Part shown: piece after piece, positions 7,515 through 15,896 of the stretch
Position numbering within the stretch: the stretch's first letter is position 1
How the letters are laid out: every line of letters starts with the position of its first letter
NCBI GenBank assembly: GCA_021300575.1
Contig: JAJTDM010000036.1
Location: 25,853 to 59,584 of the forward strand
Source of the DNA: Rubrivivax sp.
GTDB taxonomy: Bacteria; Pseudomonadota; Gammaproteobacteria; Burkholderiales; Burkholderiaceae_C
Length of the DNA: 33,732 nucleotides
Reading direction: 5' to 3'
Made by a program: the position numbers and the translations under genes
Notes under the pieces: model-generated
Told to the model about the DNA's origin: nothing
Database searches by the model: none
Seen by the model: the letters and a program-made list of their open reading frames with translations, nothing else

Positions 7515-8711
7515 GTGTTGCTGGAGTTCTCCTGCGGCCACTTCCGAGGCCTGCATGACCCGCAGAGGCTCAGCCTGGTGGCGAGTGCCGACCGTTCGCA
7601 CCGCGAGCGCAACAGCGTGGCCCTCAGCGGCAGGAGCCTGCGTGCCCTCAAGGCCGCGGCCCTGTTTGGATCGGCTGGCGCGGGCAAGACCACCTTCCTG
7701 CAGGCGGCCGCGGCACTTCGTTATGCGGTCACGGAGTCAGCCAGTTGGGCGACCACTGTCGGCCTGCCGATTGGGGGCCTGGCTGCTGCACCCGGCCTCT
7801 CCGGTCCCACGGAGTTCGAGGTTCTGGTCGAACACGCTGGTGTGCGCTATGACTACGGGCTGGCGCTGACGTCGCGAGGCGTCGAGCGGGAGTGGTTGGT
7901 GGTCTATCCACAGGCCCGGCCGCAACGCTGGTTCGAGCGAGAGCGCGCGGGCGACGGCAGCGCGTGGCGCTGGTGGTTCGGGCCACGGTTTCCGGAGGAG
8001 CCACGGCGCTGCCGGGCTTTGAGGGATTCAACGCCCGGCACCGCGCCCTTTCTTTCGACCGCCGTCGCCATGGGTTGCGATGCCCTGTTGCCCGTCTTCG
8101 CCAGCATCGCCGACGGTTTGCGCGTGCGAGTTGGCCCCGATGACGGCGATGGGGCAACAAGCCTCGCGCTGATGCGCATGCCCTCCGGGCGCGATCGCAT
8201 GACGCAGTTCCTGACCGATTTCGGTGTGCCGGTCTTGGGCCTGGAACTCGGGGCGGACGATGGCGGCGGTGTCGTCATCCTCAGGCCGGGTGCGGGTGGA
8301 CTGGGGATGCCGCAGCGCATCCCGATGAACGTGGAGTCCAGCGGGGTCCGCCGCCTGTTCGACCTGGCGGCTGACCTGTTTCATGTCGTCGATACGGGCG
8401 GCACGCTTCTGATCGACGACCTCGATCGCGGCCTGCATCCGAACGTGACGCGCCAGCTGGTCGAGTTGTTCCTCAACCAGCGGACCAATCCGGGCGGGGC
8501 ACAGATCGTCTTCACGACGCACGACACGGCTTTGCTCGATCAGGCTCTTCTGCGACGTGACCAGGTGTGGTTCATGGAAGAAGGCATCGACGGCCGGCGT
8601 CGCCTTTACCCGCTGCTGGAGTTTTCGCCTCGCAGGGACGAGGCTCTGGCGAGGGGCTATGAACGGGGGCGCTATGGGGCTGTGCCGTTGCTTCGAGCTC
8701 GGTCTGTTTAG
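7515..8711 (+). CDS. AAA15/ABC-type ATPase, probable defence protein
   Basis: This 398-residue ATPase belongs to the AAA_15/AAA_21 group, which resembles the ATPase half of OLD nucleases, RloA and AbiL-type proteins. Walker A is GSAGAGKTT at 52-60, inside the characteristic 'LFGSAGAGKTT' after an N-terminal beta sheet. An ABC-signature-like NVESSGVRRLF comes before Walker B (GGTLLIDDLDRGLHP), and the H-loop reads IVFTTHDTALL. No TOPRIM or nuclease domain follows, so an effector would have to come from a partner. Such ATPases commonly occur in phage-defence loci. The following gene pair is separated by 103 bases containing an operator, so co-transcription is not certain. GTG start chosen because of the GGAGG ribosome binding site. 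Confidence 0.82.
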   Translation: MLLEFSCGHFRGLHDPQRLSLVASADRSHRERNSVALSGRSLRALKAAALFGSAGAGKTTFLQAAAALRYAVTESASWATTVGLPIGGLAAAPGLSGPTEFEVLVEHAGVRYDYGLALTSRGVEREWLVVYPQARPQRWFERERAGDGSAWRWWFGPRFPEEPRRCRALRDSTPGTAPFLSTAVAMGCDALLPVFASIADGLRVRVGPDDGDGATSLALMRMPSGRDRMTQFLTDFGVPVLGLELGADDGGGVVILRPGAGGLGMPQRIPMNVESSGVRRLFDLAADLFHVVDTGGTLLIDDLDRGLHPNVTRQLVELFLNQRTNPGGAQIVFTTHDTALLDQALLRRDQVWFMEEGIDGRRRLYPLLEFSPRRDEALARGYERGRYGAVPLLRARSV

Positions 8712-8753
8712 GTGGGCTTCGAAGAGGTTTCGAGCGTATATAACATGACAAAA

Positions 8754-8780
8754 CACGATAACGTGTTGTGTGTTATCGTG
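8754..8780. promoter_or_regulatory. Perfect 9-bp inverted repeat, likely operator
   Basis: CACGATAAC at 8754-8762 and GTTATCGTG at 8772-8780 are exact complements with a 9-base spacer, centred about 48 bases before the ATG at 8815. The first arm also forms part of CACG-ATAA-CGTG. The surrounding sequence is AT-rich against a GC-rich background. It most likely binds the winged-helix protein encoded immediately downstream, giving the autoregulation usual for toxin-antitoxin operons; that assignment is inference. Confidence 0.7.
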
Positions 8781-8814
8781 CGGTTTCTTTGTGTATCTTG
8801 GGCCCTCGATCAGC

Positions 8815-9798
8815 ATGGAAGCCGCCGTTCGCGCGTACTTAAGAGACGCGCTTGGGATCGACACCCCGACCACCCCCTGGTCGGGCGCGGCCACCTTGCC
8901 GTACTTCCTCGTGGATGCTTTCGACCTGAATGCTCTGACGATGCTGGGTCGCCCCGTCCTGCTGGCCATCGACAAGCGGGCCGATCGCCCCGGCCTCGCC
9001 ACCATCCGCGCCCAGATCGACCGGATCCGCGAGGGGAGCGGGCTCCCGGTTCTGTATGCCACCGGCGCACTGGCCTCTTACGAGCGCAAGCGGCTCATCG
9101 AGCAGAAGGTGCCGTTCGTCGTACCTGGCAACCAGCTCTACCTGCCCGATCTTGGCGTGGATCTGCGGGAGTATTTCCGCAAGCCGGCGGCGCAGCCCCA
9201 GAGCGAGATCAGCCCGGCCGCCCAGGCCATGCTGATCGCCGTGCTGCTGGGCAAGCCCTGGAGCGGAGAGTGGGAGCCTGCCGAGGTGCTCGGCCGTCTC
9301 GGCTACACCGCCATGACCGCCTCGCGCGCCGCGCGCGAGCTGGTGGCTTCCGGGATCGCGAGTGCTGAAGCCGTCGGCAGGGCACGTCGGCTGAAGACCG
9401 AGCGCACCGCCCGCGAGACCTGGGAGTACATCAAGCCCCTGCTGCGCAGCCCGGTCAAGCGCCGGGTCTGGGTGCTGCCGACCCCTGATCTTGGCGTGCG
9501 AGAGTTCAGGCTTGCAGGCCTCAGCGCACTGGCGCAACAGTCGATGCTGGCTGAACCTGCGTGGCTGACCTGTGCGCTAAGCCCTGCGCAATGGAAGCTT
9601 GCCTCCCAGCAGGGCGTCAAGACGGTCCCTGAGCGCGAGCCCGGCACCCTCCAACTAGAGCTGTGGAACTACAGCCCCGCCTTGGCGCCGGGCACGGCGC
9701 TGGTCGATCCGCTGTCGCTGATGCTGAGCTTGCAGAGCGACACCGACGATCGGGTGCAGCAGGCGCTGGCCGAGCTTGAGGAGCACTTGCCGTGGTGA
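8815..9798 (+). CDS. Winged-helix protein paired with a nucleotidyltransferase
   Basis: From ATG 8815 the product has 327 residues. An N-terminal half includes RLIEQKVPFVVPGNQLYLPD and DLREYFR. A winged helix follows (about 135-195: AQAMLIAVLLGKPWSG, VLGRLGYTAMTASRAARELV, wing near GRARRLKTER). A C-terminal segment reads KRRVWVLPTPDLG, SMLAEPAWLTCALSPAQW and LELWNYSPALA. I recognise it as a conserved uncharacterised family that travels with AbiEii-like nucleotidyltransferases; it is much longer than the AbiEi at 4504 and not obviously its homologue. It overlaps the next gene by a few bases and follows the inverted repeat at 8754. The likely role is DNA-binding antitoxin and autorepressor, by analogy with AbiEi. 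Confidence 0.7.
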   Translation: MEAAVRAYLRDALGIDTPTTPWSGAATLPYFLVDAFDLNALTMLGRPVLLAIDKRADRPGLATIRAQIDRIREGSGLPVLYATGALASYERKRLIEQKVPFVVPGNQLYLPDLGVDLREYFRKPAAQPQSEISPAAQAMLIAVLLGKPWSGEWEPAEVLGRLGYTAMTASRAARELVASGIASAEAVGRARRLKTERTARETWEYIKPLLRSPVKRRVWVLPTPDLGVREFRLAGLSALAQQSMLAEPAWLTCALSPAQWKLASQQGVKTVPEREPGTLQLELWNYSPALAPGTALVDPLSLMLSLQSDTDDRVQQALAELEEHLPW

Positions 9799-10568
9799 GA
9801 GGCCTGGATGTCTTTCGGAGCTGGTTCTCCTCGCATGCGGATGAGTTCGTCCTGATCGGCGGCACGGCCGCAACCCTCGCCCTCGAAGAGGCAGGTCTCG
9901 AGTTCCGCGCCACGAAGGACCTCGACATCGTCCTGCACGTGGAGGCTCTGACCCCGCGCTTTGGCGAGGTGTTCTGGAGGTTCATAGATGCCGGTGGCTA
10001 CGAGATCCGCCAGGCCGCTGACACGGGCAGGCCGGTGTTCTATCGATTCCAGAAGCCGGCTAACCCGAGCTTTCCGGCGATGCTTGAGCTGTTCTGCCGA
10101 GCGCCAGAGGGCCTTACGCTTGCGCAGGGTAGTCACCTGACCCCCATCCCGATCGATGAGGCGGTGGAGAGCCTGTCGGCGATCCTTCTCGATGAGGACT
10201 ACTACGACTTCATCCTGACCGGGCGGCGCGATCTCGATGGCCTTCCCTGGGTGGGCGAGGATCGTTTGATCCCGCTGAAGGCGAGCGCCTGGCTGGACCT
10301 TGGGCAGCGACTCGCCCGCGGCGAGCAGGTGGACTCGCGCAATGTTCGCAAGCACGCGAACGACATCCTTCGACTGTCCCAACTGCTCGCGCCCGATGTT
10401 CGTGTGCCGCTGGTGCCCAGGATCGCCCAGGACTTGAGCCGCTTCCTCGACGTCATCGAGGCCGATCCGTCGATCACGCCGGCGAGCGTAGGAGTGCGCA
10501 GTTCTCTGAAGGAAGTGGTCAGCCGAATCGCGTTGGCCTACTCGCTCGATCGGGGCGCCCAGCCATGA
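9792..10568 (+). CDS. Nucleotidyltransferase, AbiEii/MNT-like putative toxin
   Basis: The product has 258 residues from GTG 9792; a second GTG at 9795 is equally possible. The nucleotidyltransferase core is clear: VLIGGTAATLAL (GGT at 23-25) followed by ATKDLDIVLHV with the metal-binding Asp-x-Asp at 43-45. Later LIPLKASAWLDLGQR and RKHANDILRLS resemble the substrate-side helices of AbiEii-like proteins ('K...R.KD..D...L'). It is clearly different in sequence from the AbiEii at 5099. Overlapping translation with the winged-helix gene strongly suggests a toxin-antitoxin pair. It is the last gene before the ICE right end at 10,898. Activity has not been inferred beyond the fold. Confidence 0.78.
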   Translation: MVRGLDVFRSWFSSHADEFVLIGGTAATLALEEAGLEFRATKDLDIVLHVEALTPRFGEVFWRFIDAGGYEIRQAADTGRPVFYRFQKPANPSFPAMLELFCRAPEGLTLAQGSHLTPIPIDEAVESLSAILLDEDYYDFILTGRRDLDGLPWVGEDRLIPLKASAWLDLGQRLARGEQVDSRNVRKHANDILRLSQLLAPDVRVPLVPRIAQDLSRFLDVIEADPSITPASVGVRSSLKEVVSRIALAYSLDRGAQP

Positions 10569-10720
10569 GGCGAGCGGTCAAGATCGGCTGTTGACGGTAG
10601 GAAAATCGCGTGAAAATCAATGTCAGACAAGCACTTAGCTCGCTCGATGACGGTACGATGTACGCTGGTCAGCGGCTCGAAAGAGCAGGGCAGATCCTGT
10701 GCCTTGATGATCCCGTAAAG

Positions 10721-10898
10721 CCCGATAGACCTCGATAGATCTCGAAACGTGCATCCCGCGCAAATCGCCCGGAAACCCGCGCCAATGCTGGACCTCATCA
10801 AAGTGTCGGTAGTCCTGACGGTACAAGTCGGCCTTCGCGCGGCCAGGCCCAGTCTTTCCGAGGGATTGCCGGCTCCATTGGTGTTTGAGTGGGAGTGA
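10721..10898 (+). repeat. 178-bp direct repeat, copy 1 (element right end)
   Basis: Positions 10,721-10,898 align without gaps to 29,613-29,790, with about ten mismatches by hand count (about 94% identity). The first 110 or so bases are almost identical, and differences gather toward the 3' end. Read on the plus strand the last codons are CCG GCT CCA TTG GTG TTT GAG TGG GAG TGA, ending Glu-Trp-Glu-stop as GuaA does. I interpret it as the conserved right end of an integrated element together with its attachment core. Weaker similarity seems to continue about 100 bases to the left. Confidence 0.9.
10887..10898 (+). other. att-like core GAGTGGGAGTGA (internal junction)
   Basis: These 12 bases encode Glu-Trp-Glu-stop, the conserved end of GMP synthase GuaA, and match the core at 29,779-29,790 (GAGTGGGAATAG) in nine positions. 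The 3' end of guaA is a known insertion target for genomic islands. Here the core separates the tra/defence element from the metabolic element and would be the internal att site of a tandem array. Confidence 0.6.
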
Positions 10899-11387
10899 CG
10901 GGTCGTAAAAAATCTTTATAAATCAACGGCTTAAGTGGTCTCGTTGATAACTCGGCTACATCGTCAACGAGTTGGTGCACATGGGTTGAGGCCGGGTGTC
11001 CGGGGAGTGGCAGGATCAGTTGGGACGTCGAGCTGACGGTACCGCTGCGCGAACCGTTTACCGCGACGCTTAAGCTGGCCACTCCGTTCCTACGGCGGCT
11101 TTTGAGCAAACTGCGCAGCGCGTGCTCCTGTTTAGGCTTGTGCGACACCTGCCCTCAGGCCGCCGCTGCTCGTCGGTCAGCAGTGCGCGCCGGGCAGGTG
11201 TCCCACAACCCTAAACACTTCCGGGCGCTTACGAGCGGCGGCTTTCGTGAAGTCCAACCCCAGCAGCAGATGGCGGCCGCCAACCGCTACCTCGGGCTCG
11301 CGCTTGGCCGCACAAGACTGGCCGCCCCTTGACACTGCAGCCACATTCAAGCTGTTGCCCACATAGATCCGCCCCCCCCGGTGCCGA

Positions 11388-12764
11388 TCACAGCTGCACC
11401 TCCTCTATCGTGCGCTGCAAGCGACTGCGTTCGGCCGCAAAGGCCATCAGGTGACTCTCGACGGAGACCTCGATCGACGAACTGAGCAGTTCCGGCCGTT
11501 GCTGGCCAACGGCCTGCACCCAGTCGCGCACCATCGGGTGGTCGCCGCCGCCATGGGCATCGCTCTTCATCGACCAGACGCGGCGCTTGCCCGTCTTGAA
11601 ACTGGTGACGGTGAAGCTCTCCATGTCGCCCGTCACGTCGCCGAGCGAGCCCATGACGCGTGTGCGCCGGCCCTCGTACGACACAAAGGCCTCCATCGAA
11701 AATGCTGCCGTCACACCGTTGCGAAACAGGATGTTGACGGTCAGGTGGTCAGGCTGGTCGTTGTCCATTCGGTAGACGCAACGGCCGTAGTCGGTGGTCT
11801 TCAGGGCCTGCAGGATCACGGCATCCCACTGCGCACTGTCCTCCGGCAAGTCGAAGACATACAGGCGTTTACGGTCGCGCAGGTAGATCTGCAGCGCCGA
11901 GTACGGGCACTCGTGTTCGACGTCACAGCCATCGGTGCAGCGCTCGGTGCTGCCGGGCGGGGCGTTGGCGTTGGTGAACCACTTCAGGTTGCCGAAGCAA
12001 TGCACGTTGTCGGCCTGCGCGCCAACCAGCCAGCGAATGATGTCGGTGTCGTGGCAGGACTTCGCCAGGATGATGGGCGTGGTCGTCGCGCTGTTGCGCC
12101 AATGGCCACGCACGTAGGAATGGCTCATGTGGACATGCTCGATCGGCTCGAGGTGCTGCACGCTGATGACCTCGCCGATCAGGCCCTGGTCCAAGATGGC
12201 CTTCAGCTCGCGGAAGTAGGGCGTGTAGCGCAGCACATGGCACACGCCCACGATGCGCCCGGTGGCCTGGGCCTTGGCCAGGATGGCGCGGCACTCCGCC
12301 TCGGTCGGAGCGACGGGCTTTTCCAGCAGCACGTCGTAGCCCAGATCCAGCGCGCGCAGGCACGGGCCGCTGCGCAGCGTGTCCGGCGTGGCAATGATGA
12401 CGGCATCGGCCAGCCGCTCGCGATCGAGGGCCGATTCCCAGCCATCGAAGCAGTTTTCGGGCGCGATGTGGTGCAGGCGGGCAAACCGCTGACGCCGGTG
12501 CGCATTCGGGTCGGCGACGGCGACGACACGCATTTCGGCCGGATAGCGCGCAGCGAAGTTGGCGTAGACGGTGCCGCGGTGCCCGGCGCCGATGATGAGC
12601 ACGGTCACCGGTCGTTCCAGCGGACGGTGCTGTGGGTTGGCGTACAGATCCTCCTGCAGACCCAGTGCGCGGGCACTCTCGGTCCAGCCGTGCACCACGC
12701 CGTTCTTGACGGCCGTGAGCGCCCGGGTCAGCGGGCGCAAGGACATGAACTGCCGGAGTGACAT
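11388..12764 (-). CDS. Gfo/Idh/MocA family oxidoreductase
   Basis: This 458-residue NAD(P)-dependent sugar or polyol oxidoreductase has a Rossmann motif VLIIGAGHRGTVYA (GAGHRG at 59-64) and the family signature LLEKPVAPT (Glu-Lys-Pro at 148-150). It also has HVLRYTPYF and ILAKSCHDTDIIRWL in the substrate domain. An unusual Cys cluster RCTDGCDVEHECPY near residue 275 is shared with a subgroup that could bind metal. An extra 50 or so residues precede the Rossmann fold. It is the last gene of the operon, 15 bases after the symporter gene, so oxidation or reduction of a sugar-like solute imported or made by that operon is plausible. The substrate is unknown. Confidence 0.88.
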   Translation of the reverse strand: MSLRQFMSLRPLTRALTAVKNGVVHGWTESARALGLQEDLYANPQHRPLERPVTVLIIGAGHRGTVYANFAARYPAEMRVVAVADPNAHRRQRFARLHHIAPENCFDGWESALDRERLADAVIIATPDTLRSGPCLRALDLGYDVLLEKPVAPTEAECRAILAKAQATGRIVGVCHVLRYTPYFRELKAILDQGLIGEVISVQHLEPIEHVHMSHSYVRGHWRNSATTTPIILAKSCHDTDIIRWLVGAQADNVHCFGNLKWFTNANAPPGSTERCTDGCDVEHECPYSALQIYLRDRKRLYVFDLPEDSAQWDAVILQALKTTDYGRCVYRMDNDQPDHLTVNILFRNGVTAAFSMEAFVSYEGRRTRVMGSLGDVTGDMESFTVTSFKTGKRRVWSMKSDAHGGGDHPMVRDWVQAVGQQRPELLSSSIEVSVESHLMAFAAERSRLQRTIEEVQL

Positions 12765-12779
12765 GCGAATCCCGCTTGC

Positions 12780-14360
12780 TCAGCGAACGCCGAGCCAAAA
12801 AGCGACCACCGAGCACAACGCGGCCCAGGCCAGGAGCAGAGCGACTCCTCCTCTCTGGCTACCGAACGCCCGCCGCAAGGCCGCCGCGTCGATGGTCGTG
12901 CCCACCAACTGCTCGGGGGTCGGCGGCGCCATCATGCGGCTGCCCAGCAGCGTCACCCCGGCCGCTACCACCAGCCCTGTCACGTTCCACCACATCCAGA
13001 AGAGCTGGCCGCCCATCGCATACGCCAGCCACAGATTCAGCGCAAGGCCGGCGGCCACGCCTGCCAGCACCGCCGGCCCGCGCGCACGGCGATCGAGGAT
13101 GCCGCAGAGGAAGGCGGCCAGCAACGGGCCGTAGAACAACGCGCCAACGCGGTTGATGCTCTCGACGACGCTGGTGGACAGGCCGCTGGCCAGACCGGCG
13201 AAGCCGATGATGGCCACACCCCAGACCAGCGTGACAAGCCGACCCGCTCGCAGCGTGCGTGCCGGGCCCAGATGCGGCTCGACGAAGTCGCGCAGCGTGG
13301 CCGCCGACAGGCTGTTCAGCGCCGAATCCAGGCTGGACATGGCTGCGGCCAGGATGGCCGCCACCAGCAAGCCTCGCGCGCCGCTGGGCACGTACAGTTC
13401 GATGAAGCGCGGCACCAGCAGATCGGGCCGATTCTGCGGAATGGCATCGCGCAGTGCCGGCTCCTTCATGGCCACGGCGCCGATGGCCAGGCCCAGCCCG
13501 GCGTAGGCCAGCGTGAGCGGGAACCGGGCGATGCCGTTGAGGACCAGCGCGCGCTGGGCGCTGGGGATGCCGGTGGCCGACAGCGTGCGCTGCGCCTGGC
13601 TCTGGTCGACCCCGTAATAGCTGATGTAGAGCACCAGCCCGCCGGCGACGAAGCCCCACAGCGGCGCGCGCGCGCCGTCCCCGACGCCGTGTGCCCATTC
13701 GATGGCCGCCAGGCGCGCGGGATCCTGCAATTCGACGATGGCCGCACCGCCACCGGCCAGGTCCCAGGCGATGGCCACACAGAGACCGATGCCGCCCACC
13801 AGGATGGCCATCTGTATCACGTCGGTCCATACCACGGCCCGCATGCCGCCCAGGGTGTCGTAGATCACCGTGATGCCGCCCGTCAGCACAATGGCCCAGG
13901 CCAGAGGCAGGCCCGTGCAGACCTGCACAAGCAAGGCCGCGGCATACAGCGCCACACCCGTGGCCAGCCCTCGTGAGAGCAGGAAGACAACGCTCAGCAC
14001 CCAGCGCGTGCGCCTGTCGAAGCGGCGTTCGAGATACTCGTAGACGCTGATGACGCCCAGACCGCGCAGCACGGGCACCAGCACCAGCATGACGAAGATC
14101 ATCGCCAGCGGCAGCATCAGTTCGTACTGCAGCCAGGTGAGCCCGCCGCCCGGCACCAGCGCGACATAGGCCGGGATGCCGATGAACGAGTTGGCCGAAG
14201 ACTGCGTGGCCAGGATCGAGATGGCCAGCGCCCACCACGGCAACGCGCGCCCACCCACGTAGTAATCGGCTGCGGTTTCCTGGCGCCGCGCCAGCCACGC
14301 CGACAAGCCCAGCGTGCCGGCCAGATACAGCCCGATCACCCACCAGTCGAGCTCCGTCAT
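12780..14360 (-). CDS. Sodium:solute symporter (SSS family)
   Basis: This 526-residue membrane transporter has about 13 hydrophobic helices. Family features include ADYYVGGRALPWWALAISIL near the N-terminus, SVYEYLERRFDRRTRW, and GGMRAVVWTDVIQMAILVGG, the classic SSS signature region. AAAMSSLDSALNSLSA, the sodium-site helix, comes near residue 345. It should import a sugar, polyol or organic solute with sodium. Its ATG abuts the stop of the fused synthase/phosphatase gene with no intervening base. Co-expression with a compatible-solute-type synthase suggests osmolyte or precursor uptake, but the substrate cannot be read from sequence. Confidence 0.9.
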   Translation of the reverse strand: MTELDWWVIGLYLAGTLGLSAWLARRQETAADYYVGGRALPWWALAISILATQSSANSFIGIPAYVALVPGGGLTWLQYELMLPLAMIFVMLVLVPVLRGLGVISVYEYLERRFDRRTRWVLSVVFLLSRGLATGVALYAAALLVQVCTGLPLAWAIVLTGGITVIYDTLGGMRAVVWTDVIQMAILVGGIGLCVAIAWDLAGGGAAIVELQDPARLAAIEWAHGVGDGARAPLWGFVAGGLVLYISYYGVDQSQAQRTLSATGIPSAQRALVLNGIARFPLTLAYAGLGLAIGAVAMKEPALRDAIPQNRPDLLVPRFIELYVPSGARGLLVAAILAAAMSSLDSALNSLSAATLRDFVEPHLGPARTLRAGRLVTLVWGVAIIGFAGLASGLSTSVVESINRVGALFYGPLLAAFLCGILDRRARGPAVLAGVAAGLALNLWLAYAMGGQLFWMWWNVTGLVVAAGVTLLGSRMMAPPTPEQLVGTTIDAAALRRAFGSQRGGVALLLAWAALCSVVAFWLGVR

Positions 14361-15896
14361 TCAGGCGGCGGCGGTCGATTCGGGCACATGGGAGCACAGT
14401 TCGTCGAAGCTGGCTACGGCGGTCACCCCCGGCACCTGCGTGAGCAGCGGCGACTTGGGGTCGATCACAAAGGCGCGGTCGGCGGCCCGCAGCATGCCCA
14501 GATCGTTGACGTTGTCGCCCACCGCCCAGCAGTCGACCACACGCGGCTCGTCAAGATCTTCGCGCAGGCGTCGGATGACGTGGCTCTTGCAGATGGGCGG
14601 GCCGGAATCGCCATCGCGTGCCAGGAAGGCCGGATTGAGACGCAGCGCGCCGGAGCAGACCTCGGCATCGAACTGCATCGTGTGGGCCAGCGCGAAGTCA
14701 GCGAAGATGCGACGTCGCAAGATCTCCGCAGCCACGAAATAGCTGTCGCTGACCAGGCCCACCATGAAGCCGGCCCGCCGCAGGCGGTTGACGCAGGAGA
14801 TTACGCCAGGCCTGATGGCCAAGGCGTTCGCCACACGCTCAAATTGGTGCTGGTGCACGAACTTGAAGAGGGCCGCGATGCGCTCGCTTCTCGTGGCGGC
14901 GTCGTTTCCGCTGTCCAGCAGCTTGGCGAGCGCGGCCTCGTGACCCGTGGCCCGGGCCAGCTCGACCACATAGCGGTCGGGCGTGATCGTGCCGTCCATG
15001 TCGAGCAGGATCACCCGCGTGCGGCCGCGGCGCCGGCTGAGGATGTAGTCGAGTGTTGCCGTCGCCTGGCGTTGGGTCTCGTACATCGCCACGATCTGCT
15101 CCATGTGCAGGCGACCGGCCGCGCGCGCCCGGGTGTAGATGACACGGGACACTTCGTTGGCCATCGCGGTCAGGTCGAGCAGGGGCTGGCTGTCGTTTTC
15201 CAGTGAACCGATGTCGACCTCGGCCAGGCGCGCGCCAGCGCGGTGGGCGTCGATGAGCAGGCCGATGTCGACGCCGTAGCCGGTCTCGAAACTCAAGGCC
15301 TTGAGCAACGAGACGCGCGCCGCGATCAGCCCGCCCAAGGGTTGTGCGAAGTGGGCGATCTCAGGGAAGAACACCTTCAGCATGGGCTTGGCCGTCAGCT
15401 CGGTCACCCGGCCGCCGACCCGACCGAAGCGGGCCTTCACGAAGTCGGCCTCGCCGCGCACCAAGGGCCGGCACAGGTCGGTCACGATGTTGGCGCGCAA
15501 GCCCGCGAGGTCGCCGTCCAGGTAGACGATCACGTCGCACCGGGCGGCGCCCACGCCGTCGCGCATCGACGCACCCTTGCCCAGCATCGTGCTGGTGATC
15601 ACCTCGGCACCCGCCTGCCTGGCCAGCCGCGCCGTGTCGTCGATGGAGCTGTCGTCGATGACGATGACTTCGGCGGTTGCCGGGTCGGCCAGTGCATGCC
15701 GCACGACATCGGCGACGCGCGCGGCTTCGTTCAGGGCCGGGATCACCACCGTCGCGCAGGCCAGCAGCGGCGAAGGCAAGGCGGTGACGGGCGGCGGAGC
15801 CGGCGGCACGATGACCGAATCCGCGCGCTCGGGCACACGCGCTTGCCGCCACATCGATCGCAGCCAGGTCAGCAGCTTCCTAAAGGCAGTGTTCAT
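14361..15896 (-). CDS. Fused glucosyl-3-phosphoglycerate synthase / HAD phosphatase
   Basis: This 511-residue protein has two enzyme domains. Residues about 48-265 form a GT-A glycosyltransferase: VVIPALNEA (50-58), metal-binding DGD (127-129), GRVTELTAKPML (162-173), QPLGG (185-189) and TGYGVDIGLLID (205-216). I know these last motifs from GpgS, which transfers glucose from a nucleotide sugar to 3-phosphoglycerate. Residues about 293-495 form a HAD-IB phosphatase: DMDGT (299-303), VSDSYF (382-387) and GDNVND (460-465). Together they could make glucosylglycerate or a related compatible solute in two steps, as separate GpgS and GpgP enzymes do. The ATG at 15,896 overlaps the chloride transporter stop (ATGA). 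Exact sugar and acceptor are inferred. Confidence 0.8.
   Translation of the reverse strand: MNTAFRKLLTWLRSMWRQARVPERADSVIVPPAPPPVTALPSPLLACATVVIPALNEAARVADVVRHALADPATAEVIVIDDSSIDDTARLARQAGAEVITSTMLGKGASMRDGVGAARCDVIVYLDGDLAGLRANIVTDLCRPLVRGEADFVKARFGRVGGRVTELTAKPMLKVFFPEIAHFAQPLGGLIAARVSLLKALSFETGYGVDIGLLIDAHRAGARLAEVDIGSLENDSQPLLDLTAMANEVSRVIYTRARAAGRLHMEQIVAMYETQRQATATLDYILSRRRGRTRVILLDMDGTITPDRYVVELARATGHEAALAKLLDSGNDAATRSERIAALFKFVHQHQFERVANALAIRPGVISCVNRLRRAGFMVGLVSDSYFVAAEILRRRIFADFALAHTMQFDAEVCSGALRLNPAFLARDGDSGPPICKSHVIRRLREDLDEPRVVDCWAVGDNVNDLGMLRAADRAFVIDPKSPLLTQVPGVTAVASFDELCSHVPESTAAA

Larger units (their letters stand above)
10569..11387. other. Gene-poor junction between two elements
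   Basis: I see no convincing gene in these 819 bases. The stretch contains the right end of the left element (178-bp repeat, att-like core at 10,887-10,898) and the start of the next element. Four copies of TGACGGTA lie here, at 10,592, 10,648, 10,816 and 11,034. Just past the core is an AT-rich patch (around 10,906-10,935) in otherwise GC-rich DNA. One would expect an integrase gene beside such a left end; none is present before the oxidoreductase stop at 11,388. Short frames on both strands cross the junction and look like chance. Confidence 0.6.

Noticed and set aside
10721..10898. The 178-bp repeat as an insertion sequence or miniature transposon
   Set aside because: There are no terminal inverted repeats or transposase. 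One copy ends exactly at a guaA-like stop beside chromosomal genes, which fits an att-linked element end better.
10798..11148. A 116-codon minus-strand frame across the internal junction
   Set aside because: It spans the att core and joins sequence from two elements, and no family is recognised.
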